64,000 nt of DNA, from NCBI RefSeq assembly GCF_013343215.1, contig NZ_CP039143.1, positions 1,550,001 through 1,614,000 of the forward strand. Direction: 5' to 3'. Positions within the stretch are counted from its first letter, which is position 1. The number at the start of each line of letters is the position of its first letter. This DNA is from Acinetobacter sp. 10FS3-1 (GTDB lineage Bacteria; Pseudomonadota; Gammaproteobacteria; Pseudomonadales; Moraxellaceae). The translations under genes and the position numbers were made by a program. Of this stretch, positions 38,798 to 47,908 are shown one piece after another. The notes under the pieces are model-generated. The model did not search any database, was not told the origin of the DNA, and saw only the letters and a program-made list of their open reading frames with translations.

Positions 38798-40259
38798 TGT
38801 CTATATTCTCACCAATAAAAATGTCTGGTTTATGATGGTTTAAACATCATGGACTGGATATGAAATATAGATGCTGATCACTATGTCTGACAAAGAAATT
38901 CAACGTCTTGCTGTTCTGCAAGACGTTCGAGATCATCGTATTACACAAGTCCGTGCCGCTGAAATCCTTAATCTTTCAACCCGTCAAATTACCCGGTTAT
39001 TACAGAAGCTCAATCAAGATGGTGTTTCAGGTATGGCGCATGCCAGCCGTGGTCAACCTGGCCATCGTCGCCATGATGATTTATTAAAATCAAAATGTCT
39101 TTCCATTATTTCCGAACATCTGCTGGGATTTGGACCTACCTTGGCCCATGAGAAGCTCAGCAGCATATTTGACCTGAATATCCCGGTAGAAACGCTTCGG
39201 CGCTGGATGACTGCAAATGACCTCTGGATTCCGCGATCCAAGCGCCTTAAACGTCCATATCAGCCACGTTATAACCGTGATTGCTTCGGTGAGCTGATCC
39301 AGATTGATGGCTCATATCATGACTGGTTCGAAGGACGCGCTGCTAAGTGCTGTTTATTGGTGTATATCGATGATGCCACTGGAAAGCTGTTGCATCTGCG
39401 CTTCTGTGAGGCAGAAACGACCTTCGACTATATGCTTTCAACCCGAGCCTACATTGAACAATACGGTAAGCCTCTGGCCTTTTATAGCGATAAACATTCG
39501 GTCTTCCGAGTGAACCAGAAATCGAGCCAGGACAGCAAGATCACGCAATTTGGCCGGATTCTGAATGAGTTAAACATTGATATTATCTTTGCCAACTCCC
39601 CACAGGCTAAAGGTCGCGTAGAACGCGCGAATAGAACCCTTCAAGACCGTTTGATCAAGGAGATGCGTCTGGAAGGCATCAGTTCAATTGCCGAAGCCAA
39701 TGCCTGGTTACCCTGCTTTATTGAGCATTTCAACCAGAAGTTCGCCAAGTGTGCGCGAAATTCAAAGAACTTACATCGTCCGCTAACAGAGTCTGATGCT
39801 GAGCTGGAGGATATATTCACCTGGCAGGAACCGCGTAAGGTCACGAAGAACCTCACCATCACCTATGACAAGTGTATTTATCTGCTTGAACCGACAGAGC
39901 TGAATCATAAGCTTGTTGGGCAATACATTTCATTTCTGGAGTACCCGGATGGCACTGTGGCGATCATGCATGAAGGACGGAAGATCAACTATAGTGTCTT
40001 CAATAAACTGGCTGGACTACAGCAGAATGAAGTGGTTGAGAATAAAAGATTAGGCTCGGTTCTGGCGCATATCCAGCAACAGCATGAAGAGTTGGAAAAA
40101 CAAAATAAACGTTCCCGTCTCAAGAAAAGTATGCCGAGTCGTAAAGCTCAGAAAGCTGTTATTGAACAAAGAAATTTAAATCCTGTGCTTGACTCTTGCA
40201 GTTAAAAACAGGACATTTTAAATGGTTTATCGCATAGACATTTTAATTGGTGAATAACA
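38798..40259 (+). mobile_element. Insertion sequence 1 (IS1202/ISNCY-type), upstream copy
   Basis: The right end (40236-40259) reads inward-out ...AATTGGTGAATAACA; its complement TTCACCAATTAAAATGTCT matches the left end CACCAATAAAAATGTCT (38810-38826) at all but one base over the core. The left end is placed at TGT (38798) with lower certainty because 5 extra bases separate it from the matched core. TAAAG (38793-38797) and TAAAT (40260-40264) are a possible imperfect 5-base target duplication. One transposase gene fills the element. Confidence 0.7.
38871..40205 (+). CDS. DDE transposase of IS 1
   Basis: 444 residues. An N-terminal HTH (about residues 8-60, RITQVRAAEILNLSTRQITRLLQKLNQDG) is followed by an rve-type integrase core: first Asp in IQIDGSYHDWFEG, second in FYSDKHSVF, Glu in KGRVERANRTLQDRLI. 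A C-terminal basic tail (KRSRLKKSMPSRKAQK) follows. The layout is that of the ISNCY/IS1202-group transposases common in Acinetobacter. The start at MLITMSDKE is kept because the second copy begins with the matching MLVSMSDKE. It appears intact. The protein is clearly related to, but not identical with, the transposase of the next element. Confidence 0.88.
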   Translation: MLITMSDKEIQRLAVLQDVRDHRITQVRAAEILNLSTRQITRLLQKLNQDGVSGMAHASRGQPGHRRHDDLLKSKCLSIISEHLLGFGPTLAHEKLSSIFDLNIPVETLRRWMTANDLWIPRSKRLKRPYQPRYNRDCFGELIQIDGSYHDWFEGRAAKCCLLVYIDDATGKLLHLRFCEAETTFDYMLSTRAYIEQYGKPLAFYSDKHSVFRVNQKSSQDSKITQFGRILNELNIDIIFANSPQAKGRVERANRTLQDRLIKEMRLEGISSIAEANAWLPCFIEHFNQKFAKCARNSKNLHRPLTESDAELEDIFTWQEPRKVTKNLTITYDKCIYLLEPTELNHKLVGQYISFLEYPDGTVAIMHEGRKINYSVFNKLAGLQQNEVVENKRLGSVLAHIQQQHEELEKQNKRSRLKKSMPSRKAQKAVIEQRNLNPVLDSCS

Positions 40260-40264
40260 TAAAT

Positions 40265-41720
40265 TGTAAGCCCAAAATAGAAATGTCCGGTTTCTCCAAA
40301 GTAAAAATGTCCGCTTTTAGAATATGCATTTTTGCAATTTCCTTAGCGGACGGTTTGATATGTTGGTGTCTATGTCGGATAAAGAACTTAAACGATTGTC
40401 GGTCTTGCAGGAAATCTGTGATCAACGCATAACCCAGTCCCAAGCTGCTCAGTTACTTCATATTTCAGAGCGTCAGATCAGACGCTTACTGCAGAAATAC
40501 AAAGCTCAAGGCCCAGTTGCATTAGCCCATGCCGGTCGTGGTCAAATCAGCAACTCCAGGCTTCCTGAAGAACTCAGACTCAAGTGCCTCAATATTGTTT
40601 CGGATCAACTGCATGGTTTCGGACCCACTTTAGCGCATGAAAAGCTCACTACCATTCATGGATTCGACATTTCGGTGGAAACACTACGTTCTTGGATGAT
40701 TGCAGCCGATTTATGGATTCCTCGATCCAAGCGTCTGAAACGCCCGTATCAGCCTCGTTATAACCGGGACTGTTATGGTGAACTGATTCAAATTGATGGC
40801 TCACACCATGACTGGTTTGAAGGTCGAGCCCCTAAATGCTGTCTGCTGGTGTTTATCAATGATGCCACAGGAAAATTGCAGCATTTACGCTTCTGTGAAT
40901 CAGAATCAGCCTTTGACTATATGATTTCAACACGTTTGTATATTGAGCAGCATGGTAAGCCGTTGGCATTTTACAGCGATAAACATTCAGTCTTCAGGGT
41001 GAATCAAAGCAGTAAGAAAGACACCAAGATTACCCAGTTTGGGCGCGTACTCAGCACCCTGAATATCGATATTATCTTCGCTAATTCACCACAGGCCAAA
41101 GGCCGTGTAGAACGGGCCAATAGAACGCTTCAGGACCGTCTGATCAAAGAAATGCGCCTGGAAGGCATCTGTTCGATTGAGCAAGCGAATGCCTGGCTAC
41201 CCTGCTTCATTGAGCAGTTCAATCAGAAGTTCGCCAAGATGGCTTTTAATCCCAAGGATTTACACCGGACTGTTACTGAAACTGCTGAGGAGTTAGATGA
41301 TGTTTTTACTTGGCGTGAACCCCGCAGAGTCACGAATAGCCTGACGATTACTTATGATAAATGCGTATATCTCTTGGAAAACACGGAAGAAAACCAAAGA
41401 TTGATTGGTAAGTATCTTGAGTTCCTAGAATACCCGGATGGTACAGTCGCGATTGAATATCAGGGAAGAAAAATCAATTACAGCATCTTCGATAAATTAA
41501 GTCAGCTTAACCAGCGAGAGATTGTTGAGAATAAACGTTTAGGTGCTGTTCTCAATCATATTCAACAACAGCATGAAGAATTGGAACAGCAATACAAACG
41601 CAATCGTTCTCAATCTATGCCAAGAAGACGTGCACAGAAAACAGCAATTCAACAACGAAATCTGAATCCTGTGCTTGACTTGGAAATGTCTGTATAGGAC
41701 ATTTCTACTTGGGAATAACA
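40265..41720 (+). mobile_element. Insertion sequence 2 (IS1202/ISNCY-type), downstream copy
   Basis: 1456 bases. The left end TGTAAGCCCAAAATAGAA (40265 on) and the complement of the right end, TGTTATTCCCAAGTAGAA (from 41720), share TGT, CCCAA and TAGAAATGTCC, about 19 of 24 positions. TAAAT at 40260-40264 and at 41721-41725 is a perfect 5-base target duplication. The element starts only five bases after the end of IS 1, so it was inserted directly beside it, in the same orientation. Confidence 0.8.
40360..41697 (+). CDS. DDE transposase of IS 2
   Basis: 445 residues from ATG 40360 (MLVSMSDKELKRLSVLQE). HTH at about residues 20-60 (RITQSQAAQLLHISERQIRRLLQKY); catalytic triad in IQIDGSHHDWFEG, FYSDKHSVF and KGRVERANRTLQDRLI; basic C-terminal tail. 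Homologous to the transposase of IS 1 over the whole length with scattered substitutions, so the two are related elements, not a recent duplication. The frame is intact. The longer frame from 40324 reads through the left end of the element. Confidence 0.88.
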   Translation: MLVSMSDKELKRLSVLQEICDQRITQSQAAQLLHISERQIRRLLQKYKAQGPVALAHAGRGQISNSRLPEELRLKCLNIVSDQLHGFGPTLAHEKLTTIHGFDISVETLRSWMIAADLWIPRSKRLKRPYQPRYNRDCYGELIQIDGSHHDWFEGRAPKCCLLVFINDATGKLQHLRFCESESAFDYMISTRLYIEQHGKPLAFYSDKHSVFRVNQSSKKDTKITQFGRVLSTLNIDIIFANSPQAKGRVERANRTLQDRLIKEMRLEGICSIEQANAWLPCFIEQFNQKFAKMAFNPKDLHRTVTETAEELDDVFTWREPRRVTNSLTITYDKCVYLLENTEENQRLIGKYLEFLEYPDGTVAIEYQGRKINYSIFDKLSQLNQREIVENKRLGAVLNHIQQQHEELEQQYKRNRSQSMPRRRAQKTAIQQRNLNPVLDLEMSV

Positions 41721-41852
41721 TAAATAAATCAAATATTTGTTTATAAATAATTTACTGGTCAGCCAATTTACCTGTGCCGCTTATACTTTATACGTCACCG
41801 ATTTTTTAAACTTAGTTAGGCCTTCTTTAATTTTAGACGAGTACTGATATTT

Positions 41853-42197
41853 TCATAAAACTTCAAACTCAATTCTACGGTTTTTCTTACGACCTTCAGG
41901 CGTTGCATTATCAGCAACAGGTTTACTCGCTCCCAAACCTTCAGTGCTTAATGAATGTTCAGGAATATTTTTAGCAATAAGATATTTTTTGACAGTCTCA
42001 GCGCGTTGCTGGCTGAGGATAATGTTTTTATTGACATCTCCTAAGCTGTCGGTATGCCCAATAATCCGAACTTTCTTAGCTCCCGCTTTATTTAATGCAA
42101 CTACCATTTCATCTAAAATTTGTGTACTAGCTGCCAAAACTGATTCATATTGATATTCAAAATGGTAATTTTCATTATCATCTGGATACAGACTCAT
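41853..42197 (-). CDS. OmpA-family peptidoglycan-binding protein of the T6SS locus
   Basis: 114 residues from ATG 42197, preceded by AGGGAG. It is almost only an OmpA C-terminal domain: HFEYQYESVLAASTQILDEMV, VRIIGHTDSLGDVNKNIILSQQRAETVKKYLIAKNI, LGASKPVADNATPEGRKKNRRIEFEVL, with the Asp and Arg that bind diaminopimelate (TDSLGD; NRRIEF). No signal peptide or membrane segment is seen, so it is either a truncated product or depends on a partner. T6SS loci of Acinetobacter carry OmpA-like genes (TagN type). It is divergent from tssA by about 90 bases and close to the insertion sequence, so 5' loss is possible. Confidence 0.75.
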   Translation of the reverse strand: MSLYPDDNENYHFEYQYESVLAASTQILDEMVVALNKAGAKKVRIIGHTDSLGDVNKNIILSQQRAETVKKYLIAKNIPEHSLSTEGLGASKPVADNATPEGRKKNRRIEFEVL

Positions 42198-42287
42198 CAC
42201 CTGCTCCCTCAAAAAGATCTAATAAGAAAAGTAAAAACAATGCAGCTTAAGCTGCTGGGATAAAAATACACTTCATTAGGAATAACA

Positions 42288-43349
42288 ATGACGCTGGAAT
42301 TTGAATATTTATTGCAAAAAATTTCTACAGAACAACCTTGTGGGATGGACTGCTCATTTTCAAATGAATTTTCAAGTATTAAAAATGCAAGAACACAGGA
42401 TGATCCCTTACTGGATCAAGGTGACTGGGAGGCTGAACCCAAACAGGCAGACTGGAATTTTGTAGAAACAAAGACTATCTAATTACTGTCTGAAAGAACC
42501 AAAGACCTGCGCTTATATACCTGGCTGATTGAATCTTGGAGCCATCTATATGGTTTTGAAGGAATTGCGCGAGGATTAGAACTTTGCCAACGTAGTCTGA
42601 TGCAATACTGGTTACACTTGCATCCTGAAATTGAAGATGGTGATCTGGACCAACGTTTAGGATTATTAGAAGGGTTTATTGCTCAACTGCCAAGCTTGAT
42701 CAAAGAGGTTCCGCTTGTTAATCAGGCGCCTTATTACAGCCTGAAAGATTATGAGCACCTTCTACATCAGCAGAATATAAAACGTAAACAACAGATTGAA
42801 GAAAGTGAAGAGCTAGAGAAAACTGATCAATATCAGGAACAATTTAAACAACTCCTCTTCAATACACCTAACATGCTACAGCAGCAAAACTATCAGTATT
42901 TGCTGGATATTGAGAATCAATGGCAATGTTTCAAGACTGTCTTGGATGGTCTACTTGGCCTAGAGGGGCCAAGTTTTTCTGCCACAGATGCCCAAATCGA
43001 ATCTATTCTGTCTATTATTCAGCGTATTTATAAACAAGAGTCCTCTTCTGCATCTTTATCTCGAGTTGCAGCACCCTCTTTAGAAAGCAATTTAAATACT
43101 CAAACAAATGCCGAGCTTCTTGCAAAGCAGAGTGTCCCATCGTTTCAGTCTTCTGTGCAATTTAATAATCAGAGCCATATTTTCAATCGGGAACAAGCCC
43201 TAAAGGCCTTACAGGACATTGCTGATTATTTTCAGATGAATGAGCCGCACAGCCCCGTCAGTTATATGCTTCAAAAAATCATTAAATGGAGTCATATGCC
43301 TTTACATGAGTGGCTGAGCCAAGTAATTAAAAATGAAAATCCTTTATAA
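42288..43349 (+). pseudogene. tssA: tssA, type VI secretion cap/initiator protein, interrupted by an in-frame stop
   Basis: The ImpA/TssA N-terminal domain is recognised across a single stop codon: PCGMDCSFSNEF, QADWNFVETKTI, stop (TAA at 42480-42482), then LLSERTKDLRLYTWLIESWSHLYGFEGIARGL and YWLHLHPEIEDGDLDQRLG. Both sides are in the same frame, so one base change (for example CAA or GAA to TAA) explains it. The C-terminal half (EQALKALQDIADYFQMNEPHSPVSYMLQKIIKW) is also intact. TssA coordinates baseplate and sheath assembly; without readthrough the product is a 64-residue stub. It is the first gene before tssK-tssL. Confidence 0.85.
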
Positions 43350-43413
43350 CATCTATATGAATTATTAGGTGTTTCTGACAAAAATGAATCAAATAATGAG
43401 TGGTAAAAACTGA

Positions 43414-44778
43414 ATGTTTAAAGCAGAAAAAATACTTTGGGGTGAGGGACTGTTTTTAAGGCCTCAACATTTTCAGTTACAGGATGCTTATCATGAGCAA
43501 CGCCTGAATCATACCATTCGTGCGATCTCTCCTTTTGCTCATGGGATTCAGTCGATTGAATTTGATGAAACTCAGCTCGGAATGCAAGTTCTGACTTTAA
43601 ATAAAGTGGAAATGATCTGGCAAGATGGAGAAATCTATCAGGCTCCTGCACAGGATTTATTACCTGAACCGGTACAACTCGATATTCTAAACTTACAGGG
43701 AGAAATGCAAATTTACCTGGCTCTACCAATGGTACAACCAAATAAACAGAATGTTAGTTATAGTGACCAAGCCCAGTCTAGCCGCTATCACTCACATCTC
43801 AGTGCAACCCACGACCTGTTTACTGATGCAACTACTGCTGAGATTACCCTGTTGCGTCGTCGTGCTGAATTAAAAGTTTTTGAAATCAGTCAAGAACCTC
43901 AACATCAGATAGATGGCTATCTTTATCTTCCTGTGGGACGGATTAAAAGACAAAGTTCAGGCAATTTTATTTTTGATCATAAATTCATTCCGCCAATTTT
44001 ACATATTCAGGCTAATCATAGTCTTTTGCTTAGCTTGCAGCGAACACTCAATATTATTCGAGCAAAGATCAAAACTATCCAGAGCAATAATCGTGAAAAC
44101 GAACAAAAGCTGATTGAATTCCGCTCTGGTGATATTGTATCTTTTTGGCTGGTCAATGCTTTAAATACAGCACATGCCAGCTTAAATCATATTTTACAAT
44201 ATCCTATCATTCATCCTGAACGTTTATATAGTGAGTTGCTCAGATTAACTGGCTCTTTACTGACTTTTTCTACAGCCTATGAGGTTGATCAGTTACCTAA
44301 ATATCAGCACTACCACTTATCTAACAGTTTTAGCCAGCTGGATACTATTCTGAGAGATCTTCTAGATACGATTATTTCCAACCGTTATATCGCTATTCCA
44401 TTGAAAGAGACCCGCCCATCCTACTGGGTAGGAAGTTTGGAAACCGATAAGATTACTCGAGATACCCGCCTTTATCTGGCGATTTCAAGTAGCGTCATGC
44501 CTACACAAGATTTGATTGCTTATGTCCCTATCCGTTTTAAAGTCGGAAATACGGTGGATGTTGAACAGCGCGTGATTGCTGCCCTGCCTGCAATTCCGAT
44601 CCAGCATTTAATTCAAGTACCTACTGCAATTCCAGTACGTTCTGGTGTTAGCTATTTTGAAATTGAAGCAAATAATGAGCTATATCAGCATATGCTTGAT
44701 TCAGAGTCAGTATGTATTTATATCCCGAACGGATTTCAGGATATCAGTATTGAATTAATTGCGGTCATGAAAGGATAA
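43414..44778 (+). CDS. tssK: Type VI secretion baseplate protein TssK
   Basis: 454 residues, the usual TssK length. The opening KILWGEGLFLRPQHFQLQDAYHE is the family hallmark (VxWxEGMFLxPQHFQ). Further: RPSYWVGSLETDKI and the C-terminal FRAR-like receptor domain PLKETRP...GFQDISIELIAVMKG. TssK links the baseplate to the TssJLM membrane complex. The frame is intact. TssL follows five bases after its stop. Its partners TssF, TssG and TssE are not in this window. Confidence 0.93.
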   Translation: MFKAEKILWGEGLFLRPQHFQLQDAYHEQRLNHTIRAISPFAHGIQSIEFDETQLGMQVLTLNKVEMIWQDGEIYQAPAQDLLPEPVQLDILNLQGEMQIYLALPMVQPNKQNVSYSDQAQSSRYHSHLSATHDLFTDATTAEITLLRRRAELKVFEISQEPQHQIDGYLYLPVGRIKRQSSGNFIFDHKFIPPILHIQANHSLLLSLQRTLNIIRAKIKTIQSNNRENEQKLIEFRSGDIVSFWLVNALNTAHASLNHILQYPIIHPERLYSELLRLTGSLLTFSTAYEVDQLPKYQHYHLSNSFSQLDTILRDLLDTIISNRYIAIPLKETRPSYWVGSLETDKITRDTRLYLAISSSVMPTQDLIAYVPIRFKVGNTVDVEQRVIAALPAIPIQHLIQVPTAIPVRSGVSYFEIEANNELYQHMLDSESVCIYIPNGFQDISIELIAVMKG

Positions 44779-44783
44779 GGACC

Positions 44784-45599
44784 ATGATGAATACAACTAC
44801 CAGTCCTGGACCTTCTCTATTTGATGATGGACAGATCGGTTCTGGACAGCTTTTTAACCAATCGACAGCTCTAAAAAATAATACGACAACCAACTTGATC
44901 GATTTGTTATATGATGGTTTTTATATCGTCTTTTTACTGAAAAATCATTATATTCCTGCTCATCCAGCCTCTTTCCGTGAAAAGATTCTAGAAATGCTGA
45001 ATTACTTTGAGCATCAAGCACGAAAATTGCAATTTTCTTCAGAAGATATTCAAGATGCCAAGTATGCCTACTGTGCCTTATTGGATGAAACTATTGTCAC
45101 CCAACAGGATACGCATTTTTTTGACTTGCAAAATTTCTGGATGCTGGATCCCCTGCAATTAAGTCTATTTGGTTCCCAACTGGCAGGTTACCGTTTCTTT
45201 GAACACTTAGAAGAAATCCGTCAGAAAGACAAAGAACGCCTAGCTGCTCTTGAAGTTTATCACTACTGCCTACTATTAGGTTTTCATGGTAAATACCGGC
45301 TTGAGTCCATTCATACTTTAAACCAGTTCATCACTCAGGTCGGAGAACAGATTGATTATCTAAAAGGTAAGAAAACTCCATTTTCTCCTTTTGCGGCATT
45401 ACCCGACAAGATTAGACATATTATTCATCGTGAATTACCTTTTGTATGGGTTTTAGTTTTTCTGCTTTTGTTTACAGTCCTGAGCTTTGCCGGACTAAAA
45501 TATATACTGTCCAGTGAAGGGACAAAGGTTTTAACTCAATACCAAAATATGATTAGTGTTCCAACCGAACAGGCTTATATCACGATTCATTTACCTTAG
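44784..45599 (+). CDS. tssL: Type VI secretion membrane protein TssL (DotU family)
   Basis: 271 residues. The cytoplasmic DotU helical domain carries NLIDLLYDGFYIVFLLKN, YCALLDETIVTQ, FFDLQNFWMLDPLQLSLFGSQLAGYRFFEHLE and GFHGKYRLE, followed by a single transmembrane helix near the C-terminus (FVWVLVFLLLFTVLSFAGLKYIL). No peptidoglycan-binding domain is fused; the separate OmpA-like gene at 41853 may fill that role. AAGGATAAGGA precedes the ATG. TssM, its membrane partner, is not present here. Confidence 0.92.
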   Translation: MMNTTTSPGPSLFDDGQIGSGQLFNQSTALKNNTTTNLIDLLYDGFYIVFLLKNHYIPAHPASFREKILEMLNYFEHQARKLQFSSEDIQDAKYAYCALLDETIVTQQDTHFFDLQNFWMLDPLQLSLFGSQLAGYRFFEHLEEIRQKDKERLAALEVYHYCLLLGFHGKYRLESIHTLNQFITQVGEQIDYLKGKKTPFSPFAALPDKIRHIIHRELPFVWVLVFLLLFTVLSFAGLKYILSSEGTKVLTQYQNMISVPTEQAYITIHLP

Positions 45600-45655
45600 C
45601 TAGAATCTCAAAAGACAATATAAACAATACTTTAAAATGAAAAATGATAAAAAAC

Positions 45656-45766
45656 ATGTATGGCTTAACTAAAAAAACACGCCGTCTCCAAGTAGAAAAA
45701 AACCACTTATTCGATAAATATCATAAAGCTAAATTTGATATTAATCTGCCTGAATCAGGTTGCTGA
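45656..45766 (+). CDS. Small ORF (36 aa) between tssL and tagX
   Basis: ATG 45656 opens a 36-residue frame MYGLTKKTRRLQVEKNHLFD..., basic at the start, ending in LPESGC three bases before the tagX ATG. No family is recognised and the ribosome site is poor. It may be a leader or a remnant of a T6SS accessory gene. Low certainty. Confidence 0.3.
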   Translation: MYGLTKKTRRLQVEKNHLFDKYHKAKFDINLPESGC

Positions 45767-45769
45767 ACA

Positions 45770-46723
45770 ATGATTCTCATCATTCTTAGCAGCTTTATTT
45801 TACTAAGTTTTATTTTGATTCTGATGCAGTTTTATGAATTGAGACTTCAAATACAAAACTTTTTACTAGCATGTGTACAACAAAGTAAAAAGCAGCTCAT
45901 TGCCATGAGAAAATTTATCCATCAATTTAAATTGGCAGGCTCTCCGGAATATCTGCAATCCCATTGGCATTTACAACAATGGTGGATTTTAATTGCCGGT
46001 TGTGTACTGTTTATGAGTATTTTAATTTTTTCATTGACCCGGCCTGTTACAGCCAGTGTGTCGGAAGCTCGCTATTTAAAGAAGGTTGATCCACAAATAT
46101 ATGCACTTTTAGAAGGTCAGATTTTGACACCACCAGAAGAAGTAGATGAAGGGCTAATCCTACAAGCTTTGCAGGAAGATGATGATACGCATCAACCTGT
46201 AATCTCTGCCCAAAGTTTTAATCCAAATATTCAGGATGTACACTTAAGCTATCATCAAAATTTAAACCAGGCTGATCGCAAATGGCACAAAATGAATCCT
46301 CGTTTTAAACAACGTTTATTAATGGTATTTAAACTGATGCAGGAACAGCATGGTTATGAACTGGTTCTGCTTGAAGGCTACCGGAGTCCTGAACGGCAGA
46401 ATTCTTTGGCCACCAACAGCAATATCACGCGTGCCAGAGGTTTTCAAAGTTATCACCAGTTTGGTTTAGCCGCAGATATTGCTTTTAAACGTAATGGGAA
46501 ATTGATCATTAGTGAGCGTGACCCTTGGGCTATGCAAGGCTATCAACTCTATGGCCAAATTGCGGAGTCAGTCGGACTAACGTGGGGTGGCCGCTGGAAA
46601 TCTATTCAAGATTATGGACATACTGAATATCGCATGCCAGGTTTAAAGAAAACGGCTGAGATGGCTCATCAACTCACCAATGAGGGTAACTTACAAGTCA
46701 ATGCTGCATTGCCTTTACCATAA
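45770..46723 (+). CDS. tagX: TagX-like peptidoglycan endopeptidase (M15/VanY type), T6SS-associated
   Basis: 317 residues. Two hydrophobic segments (about residues 1-28 and 70-92) anchor the protein in the inner membrane; the rest is periplasmic. Zn-peptidase motifs of the M15 L-alanyl-D-glutamate endopeptidase group: LLEGYRSPERQNSLA, then HQFGLAADIAF (metal His and Asp), then WGGRWKSIQDYGHTEYR (catalytic/metal His). TagX of Acinetobacter baumannii, as I recall, is the T6SS peptidoglycan hydrolase needed to open the wall for the apparatus. Position after tssK-tssL fits. The frame is intact. Confidence 0.85.
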   Translation: MILIILSSFILLSFILILMQFYELRLQIQNFLLACVQQSKKQLIAMRKFIHQFKLAGSPEYLQSHWHLQQWWILIAGCVLFMSILIFSLTRPVTASVSEARYLKKVDPQIYALLEGQILTPPEEVDEGLILQALQEDDDTHQPVISAQSFNPNIQDVHLSYHQNLNQADRKWHKMNPRFKQRLLMVFKLMQEQHGYELVLLEGYRSPERQNSLATNSNITRARGFQSYHQFGLAADIAFKRNGKLIISERDPWAMQGYQLYGQIAESVGLTWGGRWKSIQDYGHTEYRMPGLKKTAEMAHQLTNEGNLQVNAALPLP

Positions 46724-46725
46724 AA

Positions 46726-46750
46726 AATGAGCAGATTTCTGCTCATTGCT
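46726..46750. terminator. Bidirectional terminator between tagX and the esterase gene
   Basis: AATGAGCAGA and TCTGCTCATT pair around TT just after the tagX stop codon; an A6 run lies before the stem, serving the minus-strand gene. Confidence 0.8.
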
Positions 46751-46751
46751 G

Positions 46752-47519
46752 TTATTTTTCATCAATAAAGCTTTGCATGTGCGTTAATACATCAGCCGTC
46801 TTTTCACCATGTAACCAATGCCCTGCATTTTCAATAACTTCAATTTTTGCTTGACCAAACTGCTCGTGAATCGCGTCAAAATGTTCCGGTCTTGAAATAT
46901 AAGATGAATTCGCACCTCTTAAAAAAAGTACAGGTATTTCATTTTTTTCTATTTTTTCCCAAGCAATAATTTCCTCATAAGAATCAAAAAGCGCCGGAAC
47001 GTTGAATAACCACTGCCCTTTATTAAATGACTTTAAAAGAAACTGAATCACCATCTCTTCCTGAATATAATCACGCATCATTTGAGCGGCTTCATTACGG
47101 GAATTCGGCTGTAGCTGTTGAACTTTAAATAAAGCTTTAAAGATTTCAGCATGGTGATTTTCATGATACTGGATGGGTGTAATATCAAGAACAATCATTT
47201 TTTCTACTTGATCTGGAGCGAGATCTGCCAACTTCATGGCAATTTTTCCACCCATTGAATGCCCGACTATAATACACTTCTCAATTTTTAAACCAGATAG
47301 CGTTTCTAAAATATCGGTGGCCATAAATGCATAGTTCATCTCTGAGGAGTGATCAGATAAACCATGATTACGGACATCCAGTTGAATGACAGTTCTCTGT
47401 TTAGAAAAATGTCGAGCTAGCATGCCTAAATTACTCAAACTCCCAAATAAGCCGTGAATAAATACCATAGGCGTTAAGTCAGCACTTTCATGTGTTTTTA
47501 TTTGATAATTTAAGAGCAT
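46752..47519 (-). CDS. YbfF-like alpha/beta hydrolase (esterase)
   Basis: 255 residues. Oxyanion motif FIHGLFGS, DVRNHGLSDHS, nucleophile elbow VGHSMGGKIAM (Ser), an acid region FLRGANSSYIS, and catalytic His in ENAGHWLHGEKTADV. This matches YbfF, an esterase active on short acyl esters and acyl-CoA in E. coli. Physiological substrate unknown. The gene is convergent with tagX and shares a hairpin with it; its own promoter should lie in the AT-rich DNA beyond 47519. Confidence 0.87.
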   Translation of the reverse strand: MLLNYQIKTHESADLTPMVFIHGLFGSLSNLGMLARHFSKQRTVIQLDVRNHGLSDHSSEMNYAFMATDILETLSGLKIEKCIIVGHSMGGKIAMKLADLAPDQVEKMIVLDITPIQYHENHHAEIFKALFKVQQLQPNSRNEAAQMMRDYIQEEMVIQFLLKSFNKGQWLFNVPALFDSYEEIIAWEKIEKNEIPVLFLRGANSSYISRPEHFDAIHEQFGQAKIEVIENAGHWLHGEKTADVLTHMQSFIDEK

Positions 47520-47609
47520 TTGGGAATTCCGTGATTACTTATTTCAGTTGTTTATATTCGTATGATATTGAAAGATAATCAATTGCTAAATTTTTAAATT
47601 ATTTTTTTT

Positions 47610-47622
47610 GCTTAGGCTATTT
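47610..47622 (+). repeat. Interspersed short repeat, copy 1
   Basis: GCTTAGGCTATTT preceded by a T-rich stretch; identical 13-mers occur at 47769 and 49329, all in intergenic DNA and all on the same strand. Confidence 0.55.
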
Positions 47623-47768
47623 TGTAATACTTTTAAACTTGGCGAAATTTTTTATAGATAATTGAATTGGCAATGACTTGATAAAAATGGCGATAAGTTG
47701 AATCTATACTTTGTTTTAATAAGATTGTTTAACACTATTATTTTTTTATTATAAATAATTTTGAATTC

Positions 47769-47781
47769 GCTTAGGCTATTT
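47769..47781 (+). repeat. Interspersed short repeat, copy 2
   Basis: The same GCTTAGGCTATTT unit as at 47610, here after AATTTTGAATTC. Confidence 0.55.
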
Positions 47782-47908
47782 AATGGGTACGGTCTAAAGC
47801 AAAGAACCCCTCTCTACTTTTTTCTTGTTTAAAATTTTATTCTGAATAATAAATAAAATAATTGAATATTTATTCGATAAAGTTGCTAAGAAAGAGAAGT
47901 TTTATTTG

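Larger units (their letters stand above)
47520..47908. other. AT-rich intergenic region with repeat copies
   Basis: No gene seen. It holds two copies of GCTTAGGCTATTT (47610-47622 and 47769-47781); a third copy lies at 49329-49341. Confidence 0.5.

Noticed and set aside
40260..40264. Exact duplication joining IS 1 and IS 2 as one composite transposon
   Set aside because: The two elements lie directly side by side with nothing carried between them, so there is no composite unit.
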